Below, in pieces: positions 26,392 through 34,736 of a stretch of 54,142 bases of DNA. Source of the DNA: an uncultured Eubacteriales bacterium (lineage in GTDB: Bacteria; Bacillota; Clostridia; Oscillospirales; CAG-272); the NCBI GenBank assembly GCA_934462825.1, contig CAKSIP010000005.1:1-54142 (forward strand). Reading direction: 5' to 3'. The notes beneath the pieces were generated by a model. It saw only the letters and a program-made list of their open reading frames with translations, ran no database searches and was not told where the DNA came from. Numbering within the stretch: position 1 is the first letter of the stretch; every line of letters starts with the position of its first letter. The position numbers and the translations under genes were made by a program.

Positions 26392-26418
26392 GTGTAAGTG
26401 TAAATGTAAATGTAAAAG
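26383..26418 (+). repeat. Hexanucleotide tandem repeat across the rnfG stop codon
   Basis: Six units in phase: GAAGTG, TAAGTG x2, TAAATG x2, TAAAAG. The rnfG stop is the first TAA; four more in-frame TAA codons follow, one per unit. This is the same arrangement as at the scfB stop. Confidence 0.9.
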
Positions 26419-26443
26419 ACTTTCCTTACGAAAGGAGATTCCA

Positions 26444-27250
26444 ATGAAAACAGATTCCAATAAAACAATTCACGCAGAAGCGGCGAAAAAACCCCTCTGC
26501 GCCGTGAGCGGGGGGACAGACGTCGGCGGCCCCAAAAAGAGCGCGGCCAATCAACAGCATCGCCTTTCCTGCCTTTTTCGCGGGATCCTCCGCGAAAACC
26601 CGGTGTTCGTTTTGGTTTTGGGAACTTGCCCCACGTTGGCCACAACCACATCGGTGATCGGCGCTTTGAGTATGGGGCTGGCCGCTATGGCTGTGCTGAT
26701 CTGCTCCAATGTGGTGATTTCCGCCTTGCGAAAGGTGATTCCCGATACTGTGCGCATCCCTTGCTATATTGTTATTATTGCCGGGTTTGTGACGGTGGTG
26801 CAGATGCTTATGCATGCTTATTTGCCGGAGCTTTACAATCTTCTCGGCATTTATTTGGCTTTGATTACGGTCAACTGCATTATTCTCGGCCGGGCCGAGA
26901 TGTTTGCGAGGGAAAACACCGTGTTTGATTCCGCCTTGGACGGAATCGGCATGGGGGCAGGCTTTACATTGGCCCTGCTGGCGATGGCCACGGTGCGGGA
27001 ATTGCTGGGGAACGGTTCGTTTGCCGGCAAAGCCATTCCTTTTTTGGAGGAGCACTCCATTTCCGTGCTGACCATGGCGCCGGGCGGCTTCTTGGTGTTT
27101 GGCTGTCTGATTGCTTTGGTTAATAAAATCACCCACGGAAAAGCACCGAAAAAGAAGGCGTTTGGCTGTGAGGGCTGTCCCTCCGCGGCCGCCTGCGCCG
27201 CTTGCGGAGCGGCCAAGACGGAAACGAAAGAAGAAAAAAAGGAGGCGTAA
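26444..27250 (+). CDS. rnfE: Rnf complex subunit E
   Basis: 268-residue membrane subunit. An N-terminal hydrophilic stretch of about 40 residues precedes FRGILRENPVFVLVLGTCPTLATTTSVIGAL, the conserved core. Helices include GIYLALITVNCIILGRAE, a signature shared with RnfA, with which it forms an inverted pair that holds an iron-sulfur centre in the membrane. The C-terminus is unusual: FGCEGCPSAAACAACG, a run of five cysteines, then a Lys/Glu tail. The ribosome site AAAGGAG is 6 nt from ATG. Confidence 0.94.
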   Translation: MKTDSNKTIHAEAAKKPLCAVSGGTDVGGPKKSAANQQHRLSCLFRGILRENPVFVLVLGTCPTLATTTSVIGALSMGLAAMAVLICSNVVISALRKVIPDTVRIPCYIVIIAGFVTVVQMLMHAYLPELYNLLGIYLALITVNCIILGRAEMFARENTVFDSALDGIGMGAGFTLALLAMATVRELLGNGSFAGKAIPFLEEHSISVLTMAPGGFLVFGCLIALVNKITHGKAPKKKAFGCEGCPSAAACAACGAAKTETKEEKKEA

Positions 27251-27259
27251 ATCGGAGCC

Positions 27260-27853
27260 ATGTTTAAGATTTTGGTGATTATTTTGATGTCTTCCATTCT
27301 TGTGGATAACTATGTGCTCAATAAATTCCTCGGAATATGCCCCTTTCTCGGCGTTTCCAAAAAGCTGAATCAAGCCACCGGAATGGGGCTGGCCGTCATT
27401 TTTGTCATGCTGGTGGCGACAGCGGCCACCTGGCCGATTCAAACCTACCTTCTGGATCCTTACGGCCTTGGTTATATGCAGACCATCGTCTTTATCCTTG
27501 TGATCGCGGCCTTGGTGCAGTTTATCGAGATCGTTTTGAAACGGTTTCTGCCCGCTTTGCATAAAAGCCTTGGCGTTTATCTGCCCCTGATTACAACCAA
27601 CTGCGCTGTGCTGGGGGTAACAATCAACAATATTGCCGACGGATATGGCTTTGTGGCGTCGCTTGTCAGCTCACTCGGATGCGGACTTGGCTTTCTTTTG
27701 GCGATGGTTCTTTTTGCGGGCGTTCGTTCCCGCATAGAAAAATGTGATGCACCGGCCTGCTTTCAGGGACTTCCGGTTACGCTGATCGCCGCCTCCATTG
27801 TGTCGCTGGCCTTTTTCGGCTTTGCGGGCGTGGTGGATCATTTGTTTTCCTAA
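27260..27853 (+). CDS. rnfA: Rnf complex subunit A
   Basis: 197-residue membrane subunit with six helices. VDNYVLNKFLGICPFLGVSKK at the N-terminus and LGVYLPLITTNCAVLGVTINN in the middle are the family signatures; the Cys residues in the ICPFLG and TNCAVLG segments are positioned for the intramembrane Fe-S centre shared with RnfE. It starts 9 nt after rnfE. A second Cys pair (EKCDAPACF) is present near residue 160. Confidence 0.95.
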   Translation: MFKILVIILMSSILVDNYVLNKFLGICPFLGVSKKLNQATGMGLAVIFVMLVATAATWPIQTYLLDPYGLGYMQTIVFILVIAALVQFIEIVLKRFLPALHKSLGVYLPLITTNCAVLGVTINNIADGYGFVASLVSSLGCGLGFLLAMVLFAGVRSRIEKCDAPACFQGLPVTLIAASIVSLAFFGFAGVVDHLFS

Positions 27854-27867
27854 GGAGGCAACGTAAA

Positions 27868-28701
27868 ATGGGAACGGAAATATGGATGGCCGTTTTGGTT
27901 GTGGCCGGCGTGGGACTTATTTGCGGCATTGTGATTGCCGTGGCGTCTTGTCTGATGGGCGTGCAGGAGGATGAAAAAAGCAAGGCTTTGCGCGATTGCT
28001 TGCCGGGAGCCAACTGCGGCGCTTGCGGCTATACCGGCTGTGACGGCTATGCGAAGGCGCTGTCGCTGGGCGAATGTACCAAAACGAACCTTTGTGTGCC
28101 GGGCGCGGATGCTACGGCCGTTAAAATTGCGGCGATTCTCGGCGTGGCGGCGGAGGACGTGGTGGAAAAGGTGGCGGTGATCGCCTGCAACGGAAGCTGT
28201 GGTGTCACCGAAAAGAAACAGAATTATGAGGGAATGGCGAGCTGTGCGGCGTCCAAATTGCTTTTCGGAGGCAATGGAGCCTGCACCTATGGATGCCTTG
28301 GCTATGGCGATTGCGCGAAGGTTTGCCCGAACGGAGCCATTTGTCTGGCGGACGGAGTGGCAAGGATTGATTCGCGTGTTTGCATTGGCTGTGGCCTGTG
28401 CGCTACCGCTTGCCCGAACCACCTGATCCACTTGATCCCCGATGTAAAACAGACAGTGGTGCTCTGTAGCAATAAGGAAAAGGGCGCCGTTGCACGCAAA
28501 AAATGCAAAAACGCCTGCATTGCTTGCAAAAAGTGCGAAAATACCTGCCCGAACGGGGCTATTCATGTGGTGGACAACGTCGCCGTGATCGACACGGAAA
28601 AATGCTCCGATTGCGGCCTTTGCTCCACCGTTTGTCCGGTGGGATGCATCCGGCAGTCGGATTTGCGAAGCGCAAATCATCCTTCCGTAGGGGGGAAATA
28701 A
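27868..28701 (+). CDS. rnfB: Rnf complex subunit B
   Basis: 277-residue ferredoxin-like subunit, likely entry point for electrons from ferredoxin. One N-terminal membrane helix (about 5-28); the Fe-S domain CLPGANCGACGYTGCDGYAKAL near 45-65; then ferredoxin-type clusters CTYGCLGYGDCAKVCP, CIGCGLCATACP, CIACKKCENTCP and CSDCGLCSTVCP. Overall this allows about five [4Fe-4S] centres. The ribosome site AAGGAGG is upstream, 15 nt after rnfA. Confidence 0.96.
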   Translation: MGTEIWMAVLVVAGVGLICGIVIAVASCLMGVQEDEKSKALRDCLPGANCGACGYTGCDGYAKALSLGECTKTNLCVPGADATAVKIAAILGVAAEDVVEKVAVIACNGSCGVTEKKQNYEGMASCAASKLLFGGNGACTYGCLGYGDCAKVCPNGAICLADGVARIDSRVCIGCGLCATACPNHLIHLIPDVKQTVVLCSNKEKGAVARKKCKNACIACKKCENTCPNGAIHVVDNVAVIDTEKCSDCGLCSTVCPVGCIRQSDLRSANHPSVGGK

Positions 28702-28734
28702 TACCGAAAAATGAGATCATAGGGGGGGAGCAAC

Positions 28735-29190
28735 GTGGAACCATACGAGGCCGAACCGCATAGCGCTAAGGAATCCAACGAGCCCGGGCACAAAAAGCGC
28801 CGAGGAGCCAATGCCTCCTTTTCCCCCGGTCGGCGGGATCTTTGGCTTGTACTGCTTCTGCTGGTCTGCGCCGCCGCTCTGTGGATCGGATGGGGGCTGT
28901 TTCGTTCCGCAAGCGAAAACGAAAACCCCCGCAACTATGTGGCGGTGGTTGAGCAATATGGCAAAGAGGTGGCACGCCTGCCGCTATCGGAAAACGGGCG
29001 CTGGCCTTTTGAGGGCCGTGACGGCCGCGGAAAAAACGTGATTGTCGTGGAGAACGGAGCGGTTTTTATGGCCGAGGCCGATTGCCCCGACAGCCTTTGC
29101 GTTCAAATGGGCAGGATTTACCGGGAGGGCGAGAGCATCGTTTGCCTGCCGCACGGACTTGTGGTTCGGATCGAAAAAGCCTCTTCGTGA
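28735..29190 (+). CDS. NusG domain II-containing membrane protein
   Basis: 151 residues starting at GTG. A charged N-terminal tail, one membrane helix (LWLVLLLLVCAAALWIGWGLF, near 36-56), then an extracytoplasmic NusG_II-like domain: YVAVVEQYGKEVARLPLSENG ... VIVVENGAVFMAEADCPDSLCVQMG ... IVCLPHGLVVRIE. The CPDSLCV pair is typical. Proteins of this type are regularly found with Rnf or ApbE and Gx transporters in Firmicutes; the function is unknown, possibly assembly or flavinylation of outer-face subunits. The start has a GGGGGAG site only about 4 nt away. Confidence 0.8.
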   Translation: MEPYEAEPHSAKESNEPGHKKRRGANASFSPGRRDLWLVLLLLVCAAALWIGWGLFRSASENENPRNYVAVVEQYGKEVARLPLSENGRWPFEGRDGRGKNVIVVENGAVFMAEADCPDSLCVQMGRIYREGESIVCLPHGLVVRIEKASS

Positions 29191-29256
29191 GCGCTTTCTT
29201 ATTCGGACGAAAGAAAAAGCGGATGCAGAGTCACGCGAAAGAAAGGAGCAGGGAAA

Positions 29257-29901
29257 ATGCCGAATCGGGAAGAAAAGCGAACGAACGGCGCGGCACCCCC
29301 TCGTTCGTCCCCCAAAGCCCATGTGCGCCGCATGGTTACGCTGGGCATTTGCGGCGCGGTGGCGCTGTTGCTTTCGTATGTGGAATTTTTACTTCCGCCC
29401 CTTTGGCCGTCCCTTCCTTATGTTAAGTGCGGTCTTGCCAATCTGGCCGTGGTTTTTGCCTTGTATTGGATGGGATGGCCGGCGGCCGCCGTGGTGGCCC
29501 TTTTGAAGGTGGGCTTGACGGCGCTTTTGTTTGGCTCTCCGATTTCTTTGCTGTACAGTGCGGCCGGAACTTTTTTGAGCCTTGCGGTGATGGCACTCTC
29601 GCGCCTTATACGCGGACTTTCGCCGGTGGGGGTCAGCGCCTTGGGGGGCGTGGCACACAATCTCGGCCAAGTCACAGTGGCCGTGTTGGTCTTTCGGACG
29701 CCGGGACTGTGGTGGTATATGGCGATTTTCACCTTCACGGGAACCGTGTCGGGCGTTTTGATAGGCCTTGCGGCCGGCTTCCTTCTTGGCCGGATGACAA
29801 AAATAGGGCCATGCCGCGGGCAAGCCCCCAAAGAGCCGATCCAAACCAAAGAAAATCCAAGCTCCGAAACGGTTTTTTCGGAGGATTCCCAAAGCCATTA
29901 A
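29257..29901 (+). CDS. Gx transporter family membrane protein (HepSI-like)
   Basis: 214 residues, about 5-6 helices. TLGICGAVALLLSYVEFLLPPLWPSLPYVKCGLANL and ALGGVAHNLGQV match the Gx transporter family, once labelled heptaprenyl diphosphate synthase component I. These are ECF S-component-like folds; the cargo is uncertain (an isoprenoid, riboflavin or FMN precursor has been suggested by context). The position at the end of an rnf operon after a NusG_II gene is a recurrent clostridial arrangement. The start at 29257 has AAAGGAG about 9 nt upstream. It ends at a double-hairpin repeat. Confidence 0.85.
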   Translation: MPNREEKRTNGAAPPRSSPKAHVRRMVTLGICGAVALLLSYVEFLLPPLWPSLPYVKCGLANLAVVFALYWMGWPAAAVVALLKVGLTALLFGSPISLLYSAAGTFLSLAVMALSRLIRGLSPVGVSALGGVAHNLGQVTVAVLVFRTPGLWWYMAIFTFTGTVSGVLIGLAAGFLLGRMTKIGPCRGQAPKEPIQTKENPSSETVFSEDSQSH

Positions 29902-29911
29902 AATTAAAAAA

Positions 29912-29978
29912 GCTGCTAAAAAACTCGATGTTTTTTAACAGCCTTTTTCAAAAGGTCGGGTAGGCTCCCGGCCTTTTG
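29912..29978. repeat. Dispersed palindrome, type B copy 2, with second hairpin
   Basis: Arms GCTGCTAAAAAA and TTTTTTAACAGC (one mismatch), loop CTCGATG, then a second stem CAAAAGGTCGGG with CCCGGCCTTTTG at 29949-29978. It follows the rnf operon at a convergent junction. Confidence 0.87.
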
Positions 29979-30000
29979 ATTTTTAAATTTTTATTGTGAG

Positions 30001-30038
30001 AAACGCCGCCCTTGCCTGTACAGACAAGGGCGGCGTTT
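30001..30038. terminator. 14-bp hairpin facing the SH3 lipoprotein gene
   Basis: AAACGCCGCCCTTG pairs with 30025-30038 with a CCTGTACAGA loop. It probably ends transcription of the minus-strand lipoprotein gene (27 nt beyond its stop) and backs up the rnf terminator. Confidence 0.75.
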
Positions 30039-30064
30039 GCGTTTATCTAAAACTGCTTAAACGA

Positions 30065-30766
30065 TTACTTTTTCGGCTTTTCGGTGGAAAGAACGGAGTT
30101 GCGGATATAGTAAACCTTGCCGTTGTATTCTACGCGGCTCCAGCCGAGCTTTTTAGGATCGTTTTCCTTTTCGTAGTAAATACCGGTGCGTTTCATTTCC
30201 GTGCCTTCTTTGGCGACTGTTGCCGTACCGTTTTTGGAGGGCTTGTCATACATGTTGGCCGTGCCGTCCTCTACGCCGGTATGCACATACACCGTTTCAT
30301 CGACATCCTGGAACTTAAGCGTAGTTTCGGAAGCGGAACCGGAAGGATCCGGCGAAGGCTTCTGGGTGGACAGGTAGGAGGAGGAAGCATAGTATTCCTT
30401 TCCTTCATATACAACCTTGCTCCATGTTTCGTGATAACCGATGCGCTGCAACTCCGTGCCCGGATCCACGATGCATTTGACGTTTGTATCATTTTTGAAG
30501 GACGTGGTGCTTCTCAATTTCAAACCGTAATCGGTGCCAACGACATAAACTCTCTCATTGACTTCCTCAAAGGAAATGGGATCGCCGGATTCGATGGGCA
30601 ACGAAGCGGTGGGCGATATGGGATCCGACGGGTTTACCGACTCAGACTTGGAGGGAACTGAAACTTTCGGTTTCGAGCTGTCGGGGGGATTTTTCTGATT
30701 GTTGCAGGAAGCCAAGGTGAGTGCTACTATAAGAACTGCCATGCCCAGCGTGATAATCTTTTTCAT
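30065..30766 (-). CDS. Lipoprotein with two SH3-type domains
   Basis: 233 residues. Lipoprotein signal MKKIITLGMAVLIVALTLASC with the lipidated Cys at 21, then a Ser/Pro linker to about 65. Two SH3_3-like domains follow: ERVYVVGTDYGLKLRSTTSF...YYASSSYLSTQ (about 72-135) and ETVYVHTGVEDGTANMYDKPS...YYIRNSVLSTE (about 155-230). Both end with the YY(A/I)(S/R)xSxLST signature. Such domains often bind cell-wall peptides. No enzymatic domain is attached. It is transcribed alone from the promoter at 30866. Confidence 0.85.
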   Translation of the reverse strand: MKKIITLGMAVLIVALTLASCNNQKNPPDSSKPKVSVPSKSESVNPSDPISPTASLPIESGDPISFEEVNERVYVVGTDYGLKLRSTTSFKNDTNVKCIVDPGTELQRIGYHETWSKVVYEGKEYYASSSYLSTQKPSPDPSGSASETTLKFQDVDETVYVHTGVEDGTANMYDKPSKNGTATVAKEGTEMKRTGIYYEKENDPKKLGWSRVEYNGKVYYIRNSVLSTEKPKK

Positions 30767-30865
30767 TGTATCTTTTTTTCTCCTTCGTTTTTTATTCCGT
30801 TCCTATCTCTCCGAAAGAATCGCCTCTCAAAGAAAGACTTTTCAGAGATTTTTCTATATATATTC

Positions 30866-30894
30866 ATTATATCATCCGTTTTTCTCTTTGTCAA
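30866..30894 (-). promoter_or_regulatory. Consensus promoter for the SH3 lipoprotein gene
   Basis: On the minus strand TTGACA, 17-nt spacer, TATAAT, about 100 nt upstream of the start. The remainder of the 280-nt gap (30767-31046) holds this leader and the hairpin at 30995. Confidence 0.85.
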
Positions 30895-30994
30895 TCATAA
30901 AATCGGGATTTTGGAAAGTTTTTTCCGACTTTTTTCTAAGCGGATCGCAGGCCCGATTTCCGATCCGACAAAACCTGACGCACAAAGGCTGCGG

Positions 30995-31020
30995 TCCCCG
31001 AAAGCGTTGCTTTCGGGGGA
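30995..31020. terminator. GC-rich hairpin after the decarboxylase cluster
   Basis: TCCCCGAAAGC and GCTTTCGGGGGA with loop GTT. Located 27 nt beyond the oadA-like stop on the minus strand. There is no strong T run, so the strength as an intrinsic terminator is uncertain. Confidence 0.6.
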
Positions 31021-31046
31021 CGGCGCCGAGTGTGTTTTAGGCGAAA

Positions 31047-32444
31047 TCAAACGGAAAGCACGCCGTTTTCCTTGTCGGAATTTTTGCCGTCAATACCGTA
31101 AAGGCGGTTTTTGCGGTTTTCAAAGAATTTCTCCGCCACTTGCTCAAAGAGCGCCAGCGTCAACACGTCTTCTTCGCAGGTGTAGTAGGGAGCAACTTTT
31201 TTGCGAAGCTCCTCCAGCTCCGGGGAAAGAAGATCGGCCGGCCGGACGGTGATGCGTTTGTCGTTGCCGATGATCTTTTTAATGAAGGCCGGATCCGGCT
31301 CCACCGGCATAGCGCCGTATTCGCCGCGAATCATGCCCTTAAATTCCTTTGTGACCGATTTGTAGCGCTCGCCGGAAAGGACGTTCAGAACGGCCTGCGT
31401 GCCGACGATTTGCGAGGTCGGCGTGACGAGAGGCGGATAGCCTGCATCCTTGCGCACTGCGGGCACCTCGGCCAGCACCTCGGCCAGCTTTTCCGGCGCT
31501 CCCATTTGTTTGAGTTGGCTGACAAGGTTGGAGAGCATGCCGCCGGGAACCTGATAAATCAAAGCGTTGATATCGACCTTCATGACCTTGGGATCAATCA
31601 AGCCGTTTTGCAGGTATTTGTCACGGAGCGCGTCAAAATATTTCGTCACCTTGTCAAGGGCGAGCAAATCCAATCCGGTATCATATTCCGTTCCGGCCAA
31701 GGTGGCAACCAACGGCTCGGTGGAAGGCTGTGAGGTGCCTGTGGAGAAGGGCGAAATGGCCGTGTCCACAATATCCACCCCTGCTTCAATGGCTTTCAGC
31801 AGCGTCATTTGAGCCACGCCGGCTGTACAATGCGTATGCAGGCAGATCGGCAGACCAACCTCTTTTTTGATAGCGCCCACCAAATCGTAGGCATCGTAGG
31901 GCTTGAGCAACCCGGCCATATCTTTGATACAGATAATGTCGGCGCCCATGTCGGCCAATACCTTAGCATATTCGGTGAACGCGGCGATCGTGTGTACGGG
32001 GCTTGTGGTGTAGCTGATGGCGGCCTGAACGGTAGCACCGGCGCTTTTGGCGGCCTTGATGGAGGTTTTCAGATTGCGCGGATCATTTAACGCGTCAAAA
32101 ATCCGGATGATGTCAATGCCATTGTCCACGGACTTTTTTACGAAATATTCCACCACGTCATCGGCATAGTGCCGGTAACCGAGAATGTTCTGCCCGCGAA
32201 ACAGCATTTGCAGCTTGGTGTTTTTGACGTGGTCGCGGATGGTGCGCAGGCGTTGCCAGGGATCCTCATTGAGAAAACGCAGGCAAGCGTCAAAGGTGGC
32301 GCCCCCCCAAGCCTCCAAAGAATTATATCCCACTTTGTCCATGTCCTCCAGAATGGGAAGCATTTCCTCCGTGGTCATGCGCGTTGCGGCCAGCGATTGG
32401 TGCGCGTCGCGCAATACGGTTTCGGTAATTTTAATTTTTGCCAT
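31047..32444 (-). CDS. oadA: Oxaloacetate decarboxylase/pyruvate carboxylase-type carboxyltransferase (biotin domain absent)
   Basis: 465 residues. Moves CO2 between oxaloacetate (or pyruvate) and carrier-bound biotin. HMGL-like TIM barrel with TETVLRDAHQSLAATRMTTEEM at 7-28, RGQNILGYRHYADDVV, the active-site lysine region CIKDMAGLLKP, and metal ligands in LHTHCTAGVA; conserved C-terminal carboxylase region RKDAGYPPLVTPTSQIVGTQAV. The C-terminal biotinyl domain seen in Klebsiella OadA is missing; a separate carrier is encoded upstream. This resembles the 5S subunit of Propionibacterium transcarboxylase in makeup. The start at 32444 has AAGGAG 7 nt upstream. It is separated from the beta gene by 177 nt with a terminator-like hairpin. 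Confidence 0.93.
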   Translation of the reverse strand: MAKIKITETVLRDAHQSLAATRMTTEEMLPILEDMDKVGYNSLEAWGGATFDACLRFLNEDPWQRLRTIRDHVKNTKLQMLFRGQNILGYRHYADDVVEYFVKKSVDNGIDIIRIFDALNDPRNLKTSIKAAKSAGATVQAAISYTTSPVHTIAAFTEYAKVLADMGADIICIKDMAGLLKPYDAYDLVGAIKKEVGLPICLHTHCTAGVAQMTLLKAIEAGVDIVDTAISPFSTGTSQPSTEPLVATLAGTEYDTGLDLLALDKVTKYFDALRDKYLQNGLIDPKVMKVDINALIYQVPGGMLSNLVSQLKQMGAPEKLAEVLAEVPAVRKDAGYPPLVTPTSQIVGTQAVLNVLSGERYKSVTKEFKGMIRGEYGAMPVEPDPAFIKKIIGNDKRITVRPADLLSPELEELRKKVAPYYTCEEDVLTLALFEQVAEKFFENRKNRLYGIDGKNSDKENGVLSV

Positions 32445-32566
32445 AATGTAACTCCTTCCAAGAAAAATCCTTTGCGCAAAGGGATTCGGCCGCACTTCGA
32501 CCGACGAACAGAGGCGCATGGCTTGCCATGGCCTATCTTCCGTGCCGTGCGGTTGCCCAAAGGGGC

Positions 32567-32608
32567 AAAACGGTCGGACAGTCTTTTTATCAGGGGACAA
32601 TCCGACCG
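32567..32608 (-). terminator. Hairpin between the beta-subunit gene and oadA
   Basis: On the minus strand CGGTCGGA pairs with TCCGACCG, followed by TTTTG. The same 177-nt spacer also holds CATGGC/GCCATG and TGCCC/GGGCA stems. It may reduce expression of oadA relative to upstream genes. Confidence 0.6.
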
Positions 32609-32621
32609 GGATTTTGCAAAA

Positions 32622-33815
32622 TTATTTGAACAAGCTTAAAAATACGCCGGCGGCGACGGCCGAACCGATCACGCCCGCCACGTTCGGGCCCATGGCGTGC
32701 ATGAGAAGAAAGTTGGAGGGATCGGCTTTTTGCCCTTCCAGCTGGGAAACTCTGGCGGCCATCGGCACAGCCGATACGCCGGCCGATCCGATCAGCGGAT
32801 TGATTTTTCCGCCCGAAATCCAATTCATGATTTTGGCCGTGAGCAAGCCGCCTACCGTAGAAATCATAAAAGCGGCCAGACCGAGCGCGATAATGCCGAG
32901 GGTTTGGGGCTTAAGAAAGGTTTCCGCCTTGGCTGTAGCGCCGACCGAAACGCCGAGCAAAATGGTGACGGCGTTGATCAGCCCGTTTTGCGCCACTTCG
33001 GAGAGACGCTGTGTGACGCCGCAGACATTAAACAAGTTCCCGAGCATCAGGCAACCGATAAGGGGAAGCGCGTCGGGCACGATCAGTCCTACGATGACCG
33101 TGACAAGCACAGGGAACATGATCAGTTCCAGCTTGGATACCTTGCGAACGGGGGGCATTTTGATTTTGCGCTCTTTTTCCGTGGTGAGGAGCTTCATCAG
33201 CGGAGGCTGAATCATCGGGATCAGGGCCATGTAGCTGTAAGCCGCAATGGCGATTCCCGATAGAAGCGCCGGTGCCAATGTTTTCGTGACAAGAATGGCC
33301 GTCGGCCCGTCGGCACCGCCAATGATACCGATGGACGCGGCTTCCTGCGGCGTAAAGCCAAGCAGAAGTGCGCCGATGAAGGCCACAAATACGCCCAGCT
33401 GAGCGCCGGCTCCGATGAGAAAGTAATGCGGATTGGCAATCAGCGGGGAAAAGTCGGTCATAGCGCCAATGCCGATAAAGATCAAGGACGGGTAAACACC
33501 GAGCTTTACGCCGAGATAAAGAATGTCGATCAGCCCGCCTTGCGTAAAGACCGAGGCAAAGTCGAGCTTATCTCCCATGAAAAATTCCATGTGGATCAGC
33601 CCGCCGCCGGGGAAGTTGGTCAAAAGCATGCCGACGGCGATGGGAACGAGCAAAAGCGGCTCAAACCCCTTGCCGATGGCTAGGTACAGAAGGATGAAGG
33701 ACAGAAGAATCATGATGATCGGGCCGAGAGTGGCCATCAGATCTCCATCGGCACCGGCGCTGAAAAGCTGTGCAATGCCGGTGGTTTTCAGAAAATTAAG
33801 AATTGTTGTAAGCAT
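32622..33815 (-). CDS. oadB: Sodium-pump decarboxylase beta subunit
   Basis: 397-residue integral membrane subunit that decarboxylates carboxybiotin and exports Na+. Family signature GGADGPTAILV with the functionally important Asp at D169; ALLLGFTPQEAASIGIIGG before it. The C-terminal LIGSAGVSAVPMAARVSQLEGQKADPSNFLLMHAMGPNVAGVIGSA is highly conserved among OadB/GcdB/MmdB. It starts 28 nt after the biotin carrier gene. The same beta subunit serves oxaloacetate, methylmalonyl-CoA and glutaconyl-CoA pumps, so the substrate is set by the carboxyltransferase. Confidence 0.96.
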   Translation of the reverse strand: MLTTILNFLKTTGIAQLFSAGADGDLMATLGPIIMILLSFILLYLAIGKGFEPLLLVPIAVGMLLTNFPGGGLIHMEFFMGDKLDFASVFTQGGLIDILYLGVKLGVYPSLIFIGIGAMTDFSPLIANPHYFLIGAGAQLGVFVAFIGALLLGFTPQEAASIGIIGGADGPTAILVTKTLAPALLSGIAIAAYSYMALIPMIQPPLMKLLTTEKERKIKMPPVRKVSKLELIMFPVLVTVIVGLIVPDALPLIGCLMLGNLFNVCGVTQRLSEVAQNGLINAVTILLGVSVGATAKAETFLKPQTLGIIALGLAAFMISTVGGLLTAKIMNWISGGKINPLIGSAGVSAVPMAARVSQLEGQKADPSNFLLMHAMGPNVAGVIGSAVAAGVFLSLFK

Positions 33816-33843
33816 GGAAGGATGTCCTTTCCCTTGTTATTGG

Positions 33844-34215
33844 TTATTGGAAGGTAACGAGCACATCGTCACTGACCACCGATTTTCCGGCCGAAACTGC
33901 GACAAAGGCAATTGTGCCGTCCTGCGGGGCGCAAATATCGTTTTCCATTTTCAGCGCTTCAATAACGCAAAGCACGTCGCCCTTTTTCACGGCGTCACCG
34001 ACTTTGACATTGACGCGCAGTACATTTCCGGGGAAGGGAGCCTTGACGGCATTCGCGTCGGACGCGGCGGCCGGTGCGACCACCGGCTCCATAGCCGGAG
34101 CGGTCGCCGGGGCTGAAGCTGCCGGAGCAGCAGGGGCAGAGACAGAGGCGGCAGCGGTTTCTTCTATGGCTACGTCGTAAACGACGCCGTTAACAGTAAC
34201 TTTGAAATTTCTCAT
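33844..34215 (-). CDS. Biotin carboxyl carrier protein of the decarboxylase
   Basis: 123 residues: short N-terminal beta region (MRNFKVTVNGVVYDVAIEE), an Ala/Pro-rich flexible linker (about 21-55), and a C-terminal biotinyl domain. The biotinylated lysine is K89 in EALKMEND; the usual motif is AMKM, here ALKM. It matches GcdC/MmdC gamma subunits and the 1.3S transcarboxylase carrier. The flexible linker allows the biotin to move between carboxyltransferase and membrane pump. Confidence 0.93.
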   Translation of the reverse strand: MRNFKVTVNGVVYDVAIEETAAASVSAPAAPAASAPATAPAMEPVVAPAAASDANAVKAPFPGNVLRVNVKVGDAVKKGDVLCVIEALKMENDICAPQDGTIAFVAVSAGKSVVSDDVLVTFQ

Positions 34216-34284
34216 TTTTATTTTACCTTTCTCAATAGAATTTTTGCATCGGTTTTCGGTTGAGGCGATCCAAGGCCCCTTTTG

Positions 34285-34680
34285 TTAATGCTTGGCGCTT
34301 TTGCGCTCGTCGGAACGGCGGAAGGAAACGACGCGGAAGCCGGTCGGCTCTTGCCCTTCCTCCTCCAGCAACAGAGAAACCGCGGCGGTGATGGCCGCTA
34401 TAACGGCTCCGTTGTCTGCGGCGGCGGGATGCGCAGCAGGCGCCTTGGCAATGCTTTCGGCGGATTTGTCCGCCTGCGGCGCTTTGCTTTTGCTGTCTTT
34501 TTTCTTTTCGGTCAGCTTGGGAAGCAGAATCGCAAAGAGCTTGACGGCACCGAACAGAATTGTAAGCACCAAGAAAATGATGAGCAGGCCGAGCAAGGTG
34601 TTTGTCAGGCCTAACGAAAGCCGCTCGCCCAGTGTCAGAGCTTCTTCGTTGGACAGCGTGGTATAAAAATTCATGTTCAT
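34285..34680 (-). CDS. oadG: Sodium-pump decarboxylase gamma/delta subunit (OadG-like)
   Basis: 131 residues. One membrane helix (LGLTNTLLGLLIIFLVLTILFGAVKLF, about 22-48), a Lys/Ala-rich cytoplasmic part, and the C-terminal AVIAAITAAVSLLLEEEG typical of this small subunit, which assembles the carboxyltransferase with the pump. An ATG 2 codons inside (MNMNF) is an alternative start. Confidence 0.85.
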   Translation of the reverse strand: MNMNFYTTLSNEEALTLGERLSLGLTNTLLGLLIIFLVLTILFGAVKLFAILLPKLTEKKKDSKSKAPQADKSAESIAKAPAAHPAAADNGAVIAAITAAVSLLLEEEGQEPTGFRVVSFRRSDERKSAKH

Positions 34681-34736
34681 TTTTATTGCCTTTCAGATTA
34701 TCAAGAATGGAGGCTTATTTCCAGAAAGGAAAACGC

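Noticed and set aside
26345..26443. Cys-Lys repeat peptide (KCKCKCKCKC) that appears to start before rnfE
   Set aside because: It arises from reading the TAAGTG/TAAATG repeat in another frame. The true rnfE start at 26444 has a proper ribosome site.
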